A stretch of 64,000 bases of DNA. It comes from Physcomitrium patens (Eukaryota; Streptophyta; Bryopsida; Funariales; Funariaceae). The notes under the pieces are model-generated. The model saw only the letters and a list, made by a program, of their open reading frames with translations, was not told where the DNA came from and did not search any database. This document shows, piece by piece, positions 10,831 through 23,079 of the stretch (position 1 is the first letter of the stretch; every line of letters begins with the position of its first letter). Position numbers and translations under genes: made by a program. Where the stretch lies: contig NC_037253.1 of assembly GCF_000002425.4 (NCBI RefSeq), positions 2,259,039 through 2,323,038 on the forward strand. The letters are read 5' to 3'.

Positions 10831-13022
10831 TGTTAATATTATGAAGTTAAGCGAGATAGTATGATTTATAGGGCATTCACACATTTATTAAAAATACATA
10901 AAATTAAAATATAATATGAATATTCTTCCATGTGTTAGGCCCAAGATATAGTGTAGACGGCATTGAGTGAGTAATTTTCATCTTTTGCTCTTATTATTCA
11001 ATCTTATTTCACTTTCTTAACTTGTATTAGATGATTTACATAGATTAGGTCCAAATTGCTAAGAAAAAGACATTGCTTCTCATGTAGTAATTAACAACTT
11101 CTTATTTTATTATTCTTCTTCCGTTTTCACTTCTTTTTTTTAAATCAAAATCCACTTTGATGGAGGAGGGAGGCCAATTGAATTAATTTATTATTTATAG
11201 GTTAGAATTTGCTCTAAGAAGGGAGGATATGGTTATTTTTATTTTCAACTTTTTAACTTCTAATTATTTTTCTATAGTACTCCAAATTGACATTATTTGA
11301 GGAAGAAGGATGAGTTCCAATATTTTAATTTATAATATTAATAAATGGATATTAGAGTTGAGAGGATTTGATATCGGATTTTATATTATGATTTTATTAT
11401 TTTTAAGAATCTTATTCTTCGAATTTCAATTGACCATGTGCCCTTGGAAAAGACACTACCTTCACTTGTAAGAGACTCAAGGGTCCATTCTATTTGCATG
11501 GCAAATAGCCCACAGATGGTGCACCACATGTTAGCTCTCAATTATACTCTAAAATTTAAATTTTTATTATTTTCCTATTTTATAATAATTAAACATGTTA
11601 GATTAGGATTTATATAAGTAGAATTCAATTTTATAGAATTTTTAGGATTACAATCCCTCATGATATAAATCATAGCCTAATTTTTTGAATTAGATTAATT
11701 AGGACTAAAGTGACAAGAGTTAGAAAATTAGAATAGCAACTTAGTTAGTTTAATAATTTAAAGGTTGTTGGTCATTACTATAAGGGTTGACTAAAAGCCA
11801 ATGAGTTCGTCTATAATAATTCACATGATTTAGGGGTTGGAATTATAATTCTCTAAAAGATTTAGGAAAGTTAGCAATGGTAATTTTGGATTTTTCCTCC
11901 AAATTCGGCAAATTTAAGCGGCATGGTGGTTCTTCTACTTAATGGGAGTCTCTTTAATGCAATGGTGGCACCGGATTTACTTCGTGGAGTGAAGAAAACA
12001 AGATCAGCAACCTCTCCTTCTAAATACAAGAGAAGCAATGAAATTCTCATTTTGAAGAATTTCACAAAAAAATTGCCAAGATCCTTATAAGTAAAAACTT
12101 CCATGGAAATTATAATTGAGCATGGATTGGGGCATAAGAGTAGTCGATCTTAGCTTAAAAAGGTGTTTTGAACACAATAGTGAAGTTAGATTTGCAAAAA
12201 AAATGCCTTCTTAACTACTTACAAGGGCTATCAGCCTTGGTAACGAGATTTGGTCTTGGATGAATGAAGGCCATAGATCTAGATTAGGAATCTGAAAAAT
12301 CAAGGGTGGAGATGTAGCCACCCTTCTACGAGCCTCCACTCAATTGTATAAGAGAGGCTTGATTTTCCAAGCCCTCTCTCTCTTCTCTTTTGGTGAAGGA
12401 TGAAGCCATGCTAAAATTTGGCCAAAAATCCTAATTTTAATTTCATTTAGATTTTAAATCTCATTATGAATTTTATGGGTGGATGTGGATGGATTTCGAG
12501 TTGCGAATGATAGTCATTGGGTCTTAAAACACGTTTCATTGTGGTGAATAGCTCCTTTGGCCTCTCAATTACTCCAAGGATTTCAAGAGCCTCAGATTTC
12601 CCTCCATCAGTCATTCAATTATTTTAGTTCTAATGTGATTTTTTTTGTGGTTTTAGCTTTTGTTGTTAGCTTTTTGACAAAGAAGTCTCGCTCCATTCAG
12701 AGTTGAATTAAATTTTTGGTGAAATTTTGAGTGTGAGGGGGTTGACAACCTTCGCAGTTTGGATTAATCGAGTTTAGGAAGACATTTATCAGTGCTTGAT
12801 TGCTGGATTCATTTGAAATTTCGGAAGCATCAAGATTTATAAGCTAAGCTTTGAAGGGCATAAGTTTCGCTGGATTTGAAGATAATTTGAATTTTTAGCA
12901 AATTTCTAAGTGAAGGGGGTTGGTCGCCGCGGTAGTTTGGATCACTCAACTTCAAAGGAGCAATTTTCACGACTGGATCTATAGATTGCAATGAGATTTG
13001 TTGCAGCAAGGGTGTTGTATTA
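10831..13022 (+). repeat. Probable Z 3' LTR
   Basis: It starts TGTTAATATTATG after a purine run and ends near GTATTATAAC. The length (about 2.2 kb) and the position directly after a Ty3 integrase support an LTR. No second copy is in the window, so the borders are inferred. No gene is seen inside; an open frame at 11871-12104 on the minus strand has no recognisable content. Confidence 0.45.
12700..12995 (+). repeat. Imperfect tandem duplication, about 180 bases per unit
   Basis: The block GTGAGGGGGTTGACAACC ... CAGTTTGGAT near 12730-12765 recurs in diverged form near 12912-12945 (GAAGGGGGTTGGTCGCCG ... TAGTTTGGAT), each followed by a GACTGGAT/GCTGGATT-type tail. It lies at the end of the probable Z LTR. 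Confidence 0.5.
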
Positions 13023-13109
13023 TAACTTATTCTATTTTTATTTTTATTTACTTATTTTAATACTCTTACTTTTCTATTGGTCAAAGGCTTTCAATCCTAA
13101 TTCTTTTAT

Positions 13110-14230
13110 TAACATGCAATGCCTATCCTTTACTAATGTCTTTGTCAACAAATCAACAAGTATGTCTTTTGTTGCATAATACTTTATATTAATCACTCTC
13201 ATTTCAATCTTCTCACTTATGAAGTAATGTTAAATGACAATGTACTTGGTCTTTGATGATGCTTTGGATTCTTTGTAAGCGCAAAACATCCTTGATTGTC
13301 ACATTCTATTGTTGTTTCTATTTGTACTACTCCAATGCCCTCCAAAAGTTGTCTAAGCCATATTATCTCCATTGTATCATAATTTACTACTATGTATTCT
13401 ACCTCCATTATTGATCTTGCAATTGTTGCTTGTTTCTTGCAATTTCATAAAACTGCTTTCATTCCAAGAAAGAAAACATACCTCGTTATTGATCTTCTAT
13501 CATTTGCAACTCTAATCCAATCCGCATTACAATAACTATGCAAAGTAATGTTATTACTTTCAAGATATAATTTAAAATATAAAATACCTTTTAAGTATTT
13601 CATAATCTTTTTAATGGTTGCCAAAGGGATTGCTCTAGCCTTTGATATGTATTGGCTCATAATACTCACTACATATGCAAGATCCACCCTTGTGCCAACC
13701 ATTGCATACATAAGTGAGTCTATTGCTATCTAATATGGAATATCTAACATTTGACCTTCAACTTTAGCAAATTCTTCATCTATGAGCTTCATCAACATCA
13801 AATTGGCCTCCAAAGGTTTATATGTAGGCTTACATTTCTTCATGTTAAATCGTTTCAACACATCTTCAATGTACTTGCTTTGGATTATTATTATCATCTT
13901 TTTAGCATAATCTTTCACAAATTCCATTCCTAAATAATAGTGAAGCTCTTTCAAATCAATCATCTTATACTTCTTTTTTAACTTTATTTTCAACAAATCT
14001 ATTATCTTTAAGATATTGGTTAAGATGATTAAATCATCAACATAAAAGTTAAAAATTAATATAAATTCATTAGATTGTACTGCTTCAATATTACAACCAT
14101 ATGATCCCAATCTTTCATGTATACTTGACATTGAAGCTTCCAACTTTGCTATTGGCACAGTTCTTCAATAAGACTTTGGTATGAGCCTTCAACATGTGGC
14201 ATATGAATTGTGCAAGGTCAAAAAGATAGA
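13110..14230 (-). pseudogene. Ty1/copia RT-RNase H 3' fragment
   Basis: On the minus strand 13730-14158 has FYVDDLIILTN (YVDD catalytic site) and KELHYYLGMEF. 13445-13711 has YAMVGTRVDLAYVVSIMSQY and KKIMKYLKGILYFKLYLES, the copia connection, with DW replacing part of the ADWAGD block. 13217-13408 has EVEYIVVNYDTMEIIWLRQL and CDNQGCFALTKNPKHH, the RNase H end, and 13110-13216 gives EKIEM and DLLTKTL. Frames shift between the blocks, and gag, protease and integrase are absent. Copia is the only superfamily that places RT and RNase H last, which fits. Confidence 0.88.
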
Positions 14231-14284
14231 AAACAATTTATTTAGAGGTTTATCTATTTTTATTATAGTATTTATATTATGTAA

Positions 14285-14848
14285 GATTTATATATTTAGT
14301 ATAAAGCTTAAGAAAAGGTTGGAGTCTAAAGATGAAAGTCTAAACTATAAGGAGGCTTATTGGAAAGGATGAAAGCAAAGTATGGTTAAATGAAGGCAAA
14401 GAAAAAAGATTTTCATCCCTATTAGTTGAATGTCATGGCCAATGGACTTTAAGGAGGCTACTCAAGTCCTTATTAGGGATAATGATTTCTCTTCCAAGGT
14501 CATTTGAACTTTGGAGGTTAGGATCAGCAAGTTTAGGTTTTTGGATATGGATTGGATGCAAATTTTGTGTGATTTGGAGTTTTTATGAAGGAGTTATAGG
14601 TGTTCAAAACTAAAGTGTCAATTTTGTACCTATTGTCATTCTTTGAAGCAAAACATATGCTTACAAAGAACAATGAAGGGCAGCGATTAGGATTAGAGAG
14701 AGCACTTTCTAAGCTATACTGTTCATATACTGTTTGATAAATTCTAAGTCTACATGAAGGAATTATAAGACATTGAAGATATCTTATGTAATTCAAAGAA
14801 AGTAAGTTATTTTGTTGTTAGTAATGATTGGAGTTGTATCATGAGTTT
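14285..14848 (+). repeat. LTR Y fragment
   Basis: It matches, with divergence, the interior of the Y solo LTR at 41700-42250: shared order of GATGAAAGTCTAAACTA, CATCCCTATTAGTTGAA, CAATGGACTTTAAGGAGGC, GAGTTATAGGTG and TGATTGGAGTTGTATCATGAG. Both ends of the LTR are missing. It abuts GC-rich sequence. Confidence 0.65.
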
Positions 14849-15115
14849 CCTAATCCCCCGCTTTTTCCATCATGGAACCCCCCCCCTCCCCCCACCTCTG
14901 ATGGTACTCCTCTCGTAGTCCATGGAGCTCGTGTTGTCCGCAACTCCGATGATCTACACGGAGCTTACTCCGTGTACACTACTTCGAACCTTGACTGCTT
15001 GCGACAGCATCGTGTTCACCGCCGACGGGGTTTTCAAAGTGGATGTCCAACTTTGCCCTCTTTGAGAAGAGCTCTAAATCCTACTTCTGATCTCTTTATT
15101 TGCTACACCATTTAA
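14849..15115 (+). other. GC-rich orphan segment, unidentified
   Basis: Base composition rises sharply between two AT-rich regions and resembles the HMA5 gene island. An open frame at 14828-15115 encodes a proline-rich start and no known domain; another frame reads TVFTADG-like and VFKVDVQLCPL segments but has stops. It could be a displaced exon or UTR piece. I do not recognise it. Confidence 0.3.
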
Positions 15116-15937
15116 AGCTTCATTACGAGTATTGCGGGTTGTGTTAAAAAATTGCTGAAATTGCTAACATTTTTGCCTAGAATGGTATGGCATTGCTAGA
15201 AGATGCTAGGTGGTTGTACCAAGTGTGTTCACACTTTGAATCTTAACAGGTAATACTGTAACCTTGTCCATAGGGAAACAGAAAATGTGTACTCTTCTCA
15301 TATATATATGTAGATACATACAAACATGTATGTATGTATGTATGTATGTATGTATGTGTGTGTGTGTGAATTGTATGACAAACAAATTAAACATGTTTTC
15401 TTTATATGTTTTTTAAAATGACAATTTGCTAAAAAGCCATTTCGTTGTTAAGGATTTAGAGTGTGGAGCTTGATGATATTTGTTTTCAAATTGATTTGAT
15501 GTGATATAGAATGGACTCTTGAAATAGTTATATAAAGAGAAACATTTTAAGTATATCTGGATTTTTACTCAAGCAATACCATTTTTAAACTGTTTTCCTT
15601 TTCAAAGTAGCTTATGTAGTAAGATTTGTTCACTTTAGAAAACATAAAATTAGGCGATAACAATGTAAATGCACATAGTCAAAAGAATCGAAATTGAACA
15701 AGAAAAATTGTATTAAATTACAAGTATCTGTAGATGAATCCCATTTAATTCGAATTATATAATGATTTGAGTATCAATTACTAGAATTTTAAGATACATA
15801 AAATATTCAAAATAAAATCATCAATAAAAATGCCCACAACAAAATAAACTAATGAATGAATAAAAAATCCTACCCTAAAATTATCAAAGGTGAACACAAA
15901 TACTATAAAATGAAAAAAAAATATATCTATTTACATG
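15116..15937. other. AT-rich intergenic region
   Basis: No gene or element is recognised apart from the microsatellite at 15327-15368. It lies downstream of the HMA5 stop codon and may contain its 3' end. Confidence 0.5.
15327..15368. repeat. (TATG)n/(TG)n microsatellite
   Basis: About seven to eight TATG units are followed by a short TG run. An ATATAT stretch lies just upstream. Confidence 0.9.
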
Positions 15938-16086
15938 TCACCCAGAGCGCTGTGTTTGAGGCGACACCCGCCCCTGAGCCCAGGCACGAGCGGGCGCCGC
16001 CTGAAATACAGCTCCCCGAAGACGCTGTGCAAAACTGATCTGCTTCGCAAAACTGTGAGAAGGCACTGGAACGTGCTCCGCGCCTA

Positions 16087-19000
16087 CTACCGCTGTACAC
16101 TCGTGTCTATCTCCTCCACCACCTTCGGCCTTTTGTAGCGTTTCAGCCACAGCGACGAACATACTACCGACACCGATGACGCCGCCATGGCTGCACCCGC
16201 CACCCACGGAGGCAACCGGAACCCCGTGCTTGGGAACAGCGCCCCCGCAGCTATGGGGATGCCCAGCACATTGTACCCCAACGCCCACACGTAGTTCAGC
16301 CAGATCCTGAAGAACGACTTCCGTGACAAGTCTATCCCTGTGATCACGTCCTCCAGGTTGCTCTTCATCAGCACGATGTCCGCCGCCTCGATCGCGATGT
16401 CCGTCCCCGCTCCTATCGCCATCCCCACGTCCGCTGCGACCAACGCTGGCGAATCGTTGATGCCGTCCCCCACCATGGCCACCGACGTCCCTGCCGCCTG
16501 CATCCCACAAACCTCAGCGTCAGCATGCTTGTTCACCAAGCGTCCTCATCACTCGCCTCTGCTTCCCCCATTACGCAATCCAATCCCACCCCGGCGCTCG
16601 CGTTCCCTCCCCAGGTCAAACTCCCCCCGCAGCCCCCACGCATGCTCGTGCACCAGGCAAACCACGAACCTGCATTTCTTCCACGATCCTGGCCTTGTCT
16701 TCTGGCAACGACTCTGCGTGCACGCATGGCCTCTCGATTCCCAACTCCCTCGCAATCGCCACGGCTGTGCCCCAGTTGTCCCCCGTGACCATCATGCTGC
16801 GCACGCCCATTGACTTGAGGATGCTGATTACTCTGGCTGCTTCCGGCTTCACTGGATCCGCGATGGACACCACCCCCACCAACTCCCTCTCGATGGCAAC
16901 CATCACTCCCGTCCTGGCCAAAGTCTCCACATCGCGCAAGTGCTCCTCCGCTTCTTCCGATATGTGGATCCCGTGCTCCTTCATCAGTCGCATGTTCCCC
17001 ACCAGGGTCGCCTTGCCGTCCACCACGGCGCGCACTCCCTGCCCTGGAATGGCCTCGAAATCACGCACCTCGTGTTGCTGCTGACCATGGGACGAATGCT
17101 CGCCGCTGATCTTCCTGGAGTACGCGACGATCGCTTTTCCCAGTGGGTGCTCGCTGTTGACCTCCGCTGCTGCGATTGTGTCGTAGAACACGTGCAGAGG
17201 AATGTTCGTGAGCAGCTTGGTGTGAACGACGATGGGCTTCCCGATTGTCAGCGTCCCGGTCTTGTCGAAAACCACCGTCTTCACCTTGTGTGCAGCCTCC
17301 AGTGCCTGACCCCCTTTGATCAGGATCCCCTGCGTCGCGCCCTTCCCTGTGGCAACCATTATTGCGGTGGGTGTGGCCAGGCCGAGGGCGCAGGGGCACG
17401 CGATGACGAGCACTGATATCCCGAACTGAAGTGCCAGCTCGAACTCGTCCATCGCAGCCGGAATCCATGACTTTGGGTACGAGCGTGCTTTGCCTCCAAC
17501 GTACCAAGCCAGCCACGTGACGAACGCCGCGACCACCACGGCGGGGACGAAGTAAGTGGAGATGCGATCCGCATACTTCTGGACCGGGGCTTTGCCCATT
17601 TGGGCGGCTTCCACCAGCCGCACAATTTGTGCCAATGCGGTCTCCGCCCCTACGTGTGTGGCTCGAATGTGTATCACGCCGTGGTCGTTCATGGTGCCTC
17701 CTATCACCTTGTCCCCTAATTTCTTCGGTACGGGGCGGGCTTCGCCTGTTATCATGCTCTCGTTCACGAAGGATTGTCCCCACACCACCACACCGTCCGT
17801 GGGCACTTTCGAGCCCGGTACCACCTGCGCAAGCCAAAACGACTTTTCATTGCAAGAACGGGCACAACTACAATCATGGCTGCCACGCTACCCACTAGGA
17901 CCGCTTCACGGGAACGACACGCACCGCAACTCTCTAGCACAAGCTTCTACAATGGCCCACATACAAACCCGACTCTGTTTCCAACCGTCCGACTCTCCGA
18001 ATCGGTATGGACAGCCGCATCCAACAACCCCCAGCGAAAGCCCAAGCCTGAAACGTAGCACCTACAACACCAGCGCGTAGGCCTACCTTGATGATGTCTC
18101 GCCGCTGGATGAGCTCGGCCCCGATTTCCCTCTCTCCTGCCACGTCCCCCTCCTCGTCCAGAGTGAGCAGAGTCGCCTTGTCCGGAGCGAGGTCCATCAG
18201 CTTGGCAACGGCTTCCGAGGTCTTCCCCTTGGCCATTACTTCCAAATACTTTCCCAGGATGATAAACGAAATGAGCATCGCGCTCGTTTCAAAAAAATCC
18301 GTGCCCTTGAACGTAGGAGACGTAGCCGCCCGCAACACTATGTACACAGAATAAAAGTACGCTGCGTTCGTGCCCATGGCAATTAGCACGTCCATGTTCG
18401 ACGACCCTCGCCGGAGCGCCTTGTACGCTCCCACGTAGAACCTTCTCCCGATAACGAACTGCACCGGAGTCGCAAGAATCCACCGCAGCAAAGCTCCGAT
18501 CGACAAGCCGTTCAGCCTGCCGTGCTCCAGACCCTCCATAATGCCTGGTATGTACATAAACACCATGGACAAAAAGAACACTGGGACCGTGAACACCAAG
18601 CTCCAAAGGAAGTACTTCTTGTGGTGCTGGATCTCCAAGCCCCTGTCGTGACTCCCACGACCACGAGGTGCCTCCAACTTCGCTGTGAAAACTCCCGCCT
18701 GCTCGATGGTCTCTATGAAAGTCCTCGGCCCAGCCCTGTCGGGCTCGTACGATACTGTGACCATCGCATTGCTGAAATCCAAATCCACCGATGTCACGCC
18801 GGACAGAGCCACCAGCATCTCTTTCACGAGCTGGAAGTCCGCTGCAGCCGTCACGCCTTCCAGCTGCAGACGGATTCTGTTCGTCTCTTCACCTGCGATC
18901 AGAAGCTCGGCCTCGTAACCCAGGTCATCTATGGCGGCGGCAAGCTGGACGTGAGAAATCACTCCAGCATCGTGCCTCACCTCGCACTCCTCCGTGGCGA

Positions 19001-20300
19001 GGGCTACTACGGCCTTTTGCACTCCATCCAGCTTTTTCAGCGAAGACTCTATGGAGTTTGAGCAAGAGGTGCACGTCATGCCCTTGATACGAAAACGGCT
19101 GATGCTCCCGCTCCGTTGACCGGCATCGTCCACAATTGCTTCCGCCTCGAACCCCGCGTCCTCGATCGCCTCCCGAATGCTTTCCTCCTGGATTCCACTT
19201 TCCCCGTGTAAGATTCAATGCCTTCCAATTCCACCGCTGCCCACATCCATCTTACTTCTGAGCTCCTAGCTGCCACGGTCCATCTGGCGGATTGCTAAAT
19301 TGACCCTCTCACCACATGCAAAGTTTTGGAGCACCCCTCACTGCACACCTTTCAAGTCGTTTCCTACAACATTGCTACAAGCATCTTCTTGCCGTCCGCA
19401 TTGCACCGCGTGCTGCGCGAACGATCCCCGCTTCACTGGTCCCGACGGAATTCTGAACAACACGGAGTGGGAGGAATTGTACCTGTACGAAGGCGGGCCT
19501 GTACACAACTTGAGCCCGGTTCTGCAATACTGACACCGTTGCTTCCTCGATGCCGGGCAACCTCTTCACGGCTTTCTCGATGGACCCCGCACACGCTGCG
19601 CACTCCATCCCTGTAACCTGTACACCCAATCAACACATACATATGAAATGACGACCCCGTGGAATCAATTGCCAAACCACACATGTCCCATTTGAACCAG
19701 CCCCACGCACGTTCTACCACTGGATCAGAAAGTCGAGCGGCGCCGCTAAACGTTGCTAGCACGATCCGCTTTCGGCCCCTGGGGTTCTCCTATGCAACAG
19801 ACCTTTGAGGAATTCTGCTCCCATTCATCGCTCTCATGTTCAAGTGCTCATCACTGCTTTTCTCGCGAAATCCCCGACTTATTCCAGCGCCAAGCACTTT
19901 CACCACGACCGTTCCTACTGGAATTTAACAGGGACTCACAACAGAGATCTCCCCTCCTCCCAGGCCGGGCGATAACCTGCCCAGATATGGCGTAAACAAG
20001 AAGGCAAGAAAATCACTCCAAAACAACTCCACAACCACGCCACTCCGGCGTTTCAATGCCGCTGCTAAACCCGCACTTTGTGAGGGTTGCATTACAGACC
20101 TTCAAGTTTGCTTTGCGAATCTCCGAGACGTCAACTTCGCCATGCAAGGGCGACAGCGGGTACCGCGGCATTGACGGATACCGAGTTGAAGACGACAAAC
20201 TGCGCTCCAGCAAAACATCCTCCTTCTTCTTCTTTCTCCTCTCGCTCTCCGTCGCCGACCCCGTTCGAGGTGCAAGCACAACTTTCATCAGCGACTGCAT
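16087..20300 (-). CDS. HMA5: Copper-transporting P1B-type ATPase, HMA5-like, five exons
   Basis: Exons on the minus strand are 20100-20300, 19483-19617, 18087-19187, 16670-17824 and 16087-16497. All are multiples of three with GT/AG borders in phase 0, giving 1000 residues, close to the family size. An in-frame TGA precedes the ATG at 20300. Metal-binding domains carry CAAC (73-76) and CTSC (151-154); a third ferredoxin-like repeat lacks the cysteines. The actuator TGE is at about 505-507, CPC at 622-624, DKTGT at 666-670, SEHPLGKA after it and GDGINDSP at 874-881. CPC and the C-terminal YN...MAASSVSVV helices indicate Cu(I) transport. Similarity by eye is closer to HMA5 ([39 protein letters not shown]) than to RAN1/HMA7. 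Family role: copper export and detoxification at a membrane. The first exon is inferred from its donor site and frame and is less certain. Confidence 0.9.
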
Positions 20301-21400
20301 CGCTCCACAACCACCTCAATCCAGCTCTCACGCTCTTCAACTCTCTTCTGCTCCCTCTCTCTCTCCCTCTTTTACGAGCCTCTCAAGAAATCCTCTACAA
20401 CCTCTTCTACCTGCAATCACGACCGTCCCCGCTCCGAAGCTTACCGCAATTCTCACGCCTGCGCTCTCAATTCCCGCCCACGCTAATCCCAACGACACAA
20501 GGTCCTATTCAAACAAGCGGCTGATGCGACACCAGGTCCTCCCCACGTCACGTTCCCCGTCATGCAACTCAGACAGCAGCGCGAATAGGCGCAACACGAA
20601 CCGTATCCAATTTCAATCCCTACGCTGACTCTACTCCACCACTCTCTCCCACCCCTCCTAATATACCTCACGAAATCGCTGCGCCGTCACCACGGAACGA
20701 ATTCCTTGTGTCGCACTTTCATGGTGGATCCCAGGATCTCGAATAAGTTCTCGAGGTCTCGAGAGCTGCAGGACCCTTGCGTTGTTCATGAAGGTGGGCC
20801 CCACTGTCAATGCCGTGCTCGGCAGGCTTGTCTATTAACAGCTGTCCAATGAAACAAAGCGAACGATCCCCCAACACCCAAGCAAAATATACTCGACCAG
20901 AAGCTTCATGCCCAGTTTCGACCCCAACCCACTCACGGCATCAGGGCATGTCCAGATAGACGTCGGAGGGGTCGGGACAGGAGGCCGCGAAAGCATCGCA
21001 GACGGCTCACGTTCACTGATGTCTCGCGGATGTCGCCATTCACGATTTCCAATGGTTCATGAACACACTCATCTACTGCAGTGCCGCATTGCGATGCCGT
21101 TGCGAACACAGTTGCGAACGCAGATGCGGAGCAACCCGATGACGAACACTTCTGTCCGGGTATCTGCGTCTTGCGGACGAATCCTGGTCGTTGTCAAGGA
21201 GTAGCTCCACCGCTTGGCCTTCAATCTCCTCAGCAGTGCTCAATTTCAGTGTTGCTGTCACACCGACATCTCTGTGTTGTATCCATTGAGCGCATGCACG
21301 CCGGCTGATGGTGATGGGGCTCCTTTGCTGTGCGTAAGGTAGACAACCCATTTCAGATAACTTAAGCATTTCAGCATATATGCAGTAGGTGCATAAATGG
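20301..21400 (-). other. HMA5 upstream region, GC-rich
   Basis: It holds the probable 5' UTR and promoter of the copper ATPase. Open frames here (for example 20908-21204 plus, 20483-20671 minus) have no known domain. From about 20371 on it is repeated in inverted orientation at the right end of the window. Confidence 0.5.
20659..20666 (-). promoter_or_regulatory. Possible HMA5 TATA element
   Basis: The minus strand reads GTATATTA about 360 bases upstream of the proposed ATG, inside GC-rich sequence. The same motif is in the right arm at 63705-63712. Position alone supports it. Confidence 0.25.
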
Positions 21401-21437
21401 AAAAAAAAAAAACAAAACAAAACAAAAAAAAAAAAAA
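21401..21437. repeat. Poly(A)-rich tract
   Basis: A run of A with three CAAAA interruptions, at the boundary between GC-rich and AT-rich sequence. The mirror copy at 62930-62970 differs slightly in run length. Confidence 0.9.
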
Positions 21438-21578
21438 CGGGAAAGATCCGGCAAGCTCCTCCTCACTGGCGCTTGGATTACTGCGAGGATGTGTAATACC
21501 ACATATCTGGCCTGCGAGCTATTGCGAGGTCCAATGCTCAATACCCTGACACATTGTGTTAGGATTTGATAAATTTAT

Positions 21579-22189
21579 ATACAATAATTTAAGCAAGTAA
21601 GATATCAATTGAGGATAGGACTTTTTTAGGATTAGGGTTTTAGTTGAGCCTAGCAGTGGAGGTTGCACTAAAGTGAGTCATAGTGCCTATAGTACCATTT
21701 GTAGTGGGATTGTAATAGTGTGAGGAGACAACATGACGATAACCACGACCTATGCTGTGATACTAAAAAGCAAGTTGACACATGCATCCCTGTCTCTTAC
21801 AACATTGAAGGTGTAGTACAAGAAGAATAGATCTAAGAAAGAATAATTGGAATTTGAATTGGTTGCTACTATTGAACAAATGGAGCGGCTCATAGATATC
21901 CATCCCATGCGAGCATCACCAACTAAGATCCTTTCTAAAAGATTTTTTTGTAGCAAAAAAGATTTCATACTAACAAAATGTGTTGTTTGGGTGATATTAA
22001 ACGAGGCCAAAGTACCAAAAGAAATGGATTATTTTTAAAAGAAAGTCATAATAGCATATATTGTGGAAGACAATCAATTACCAAAAATCATATAAGACTA
22101 TGTGACAAGTATCTCAAAAGAACTTGGAAAAGAATTGAATTTAAGTCGCAAATTAGATCATGGCTTCTTCTAGGTCATAGGAAAGGATG
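21579..22189 (+). other. Unidentified coding-like remnant
   Basis: Two overlapping frames read like eroded protein (MERLIDIHPMRASPTKILSK, FCSKKDFILTKCVVWVILNE, then GRQSITKNHIRLCDKYLK), with a frame change near 22035. I do not recognise a family. An LTR fragment ends it at 22190. The mirror copy is at 62178-62790. Confidence 0.3.
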
Positions 22190-22690
22190 TGTCAAGGACA
22201 TGAATCTCAAAGAAAGAAAACTCAATACACTCTTGTATCACTCAAAAAGATTAAAAAATCACTCAAAGATAGTAATATATTGAACTAGAATGGCTATTGC
22301 TAAAGACAAGAATATTAAAAAGTCTTAAAACAAGACTAAGGACTATAAAAGCAATGACAACAATGAAGAAGGCTTTACTCTTGCTTCTATATTTACTATC
22401 TAACAAGGAGCTATATGACAATGTTCTATAGGATCTCCAATACGTGTTCATTTTATAAAGCATATGTTTTAATTTGCAAGACAAGTTTCTTATATATGCA
22501 CCATATTGTTGCCATATTGTAACACAACTATATGGTAAAAATATAATCAAAAATAAAATTTTAATTAATATTTAATCATCTTAGTTCAATAGTAATTCAA
22601 GACATTTAAGCATGGCTTTTATAAAAATCTCTTAGTTTATTTTCTTATCTTAATAGCTAGTAGATTCAAGGTTGGTTAATAATTTTACCT
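22190..22690 (-). repeat. LTR fragment of the E2/E7 chromovirus family
   Basis: Read on the minus strand it matches the second half of the E2 LTR: ACACGTATTGGAGATCCTAT, a TTAGATAGTAAATATAGAAG block, GCAATAGCCATTCTAG and the terminal GTCCTTGACA. The upstream half is too degraded to follow. Its orientation is opposite to E7 next to it, so it is a separate insertion, probably a solo LTR. Mirror copy at 61677-62177. Confidence 0.6.
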
Positions 22691-23079
22691 TCTAAACTAT
22701 TAAATTTCTTTTATTGGCTTAGAAAGGCCATAAATTGATAAAAAAAAAAATAGTAAAAAAAGATAAATAATTAATATAATTGATACTAGACTTAAGTTGA
22801 AGATAAGATCAAACTAAAAAATCCCTAGGATAGATTGGATTGATATCCGAGGATTAACCATTTGTGGAACATACTTGAAATCAAACCTCCAGTCACTAAA
22901 ATGGCTGCCTAGAGCAAAATAGGGATTCATTTGAAGATCGGCAATTGGAGTTTGTAAGCTAACTTCAAGCTTATTCCAAAGTTCTAAGTCTTGTTTTCTT
23001 AGGATTTGGAATGAATTTTTAATTGTTGTTCAAAATCAAGATTTGTATCAATAATTTGGAATTTATGCAATATAATCAG

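Noticed and set aside
11871-12104. Minus-strand 77-codon frame in the probable Z LTR
   Set aside because: No recognisable protein content and no support from neighbours.
15938-16510. Minus-strand glycine/arginine-rich frame over the HMA5 last exon
   Set aside because: It is a shifted frame of the real last exon (16087-16497); composition comes from GC bias.
16340-16813. Plus-strand open frames opposite HMA5 (also 17556-18080, 18522-19061, 16940-17416)
   Set aside because: They are antisense shadows of a GC-rich coding region; the minus strand has the conserved motifs.
16087-20300. Assignment of the ATPase to RAN1/HMA7
   Set aside because: Several signature stretches ([36 protein letters not shown]) fit HMA5 better by memory; a phylogeny would settle it.
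20056-20628. Plus-strand 190-codon frame
   Set aside because: It runs antisense through the proposed HMA5 exon 1 and upstream region; serine/proline-rich with no domain.
21073-21420. Minus-strand frame starting in the poly(A) tract (and its longer mirror at 62699-63298)
   Set aside because: The phenylalanine run is just the homopolymer; no domain in the rest.
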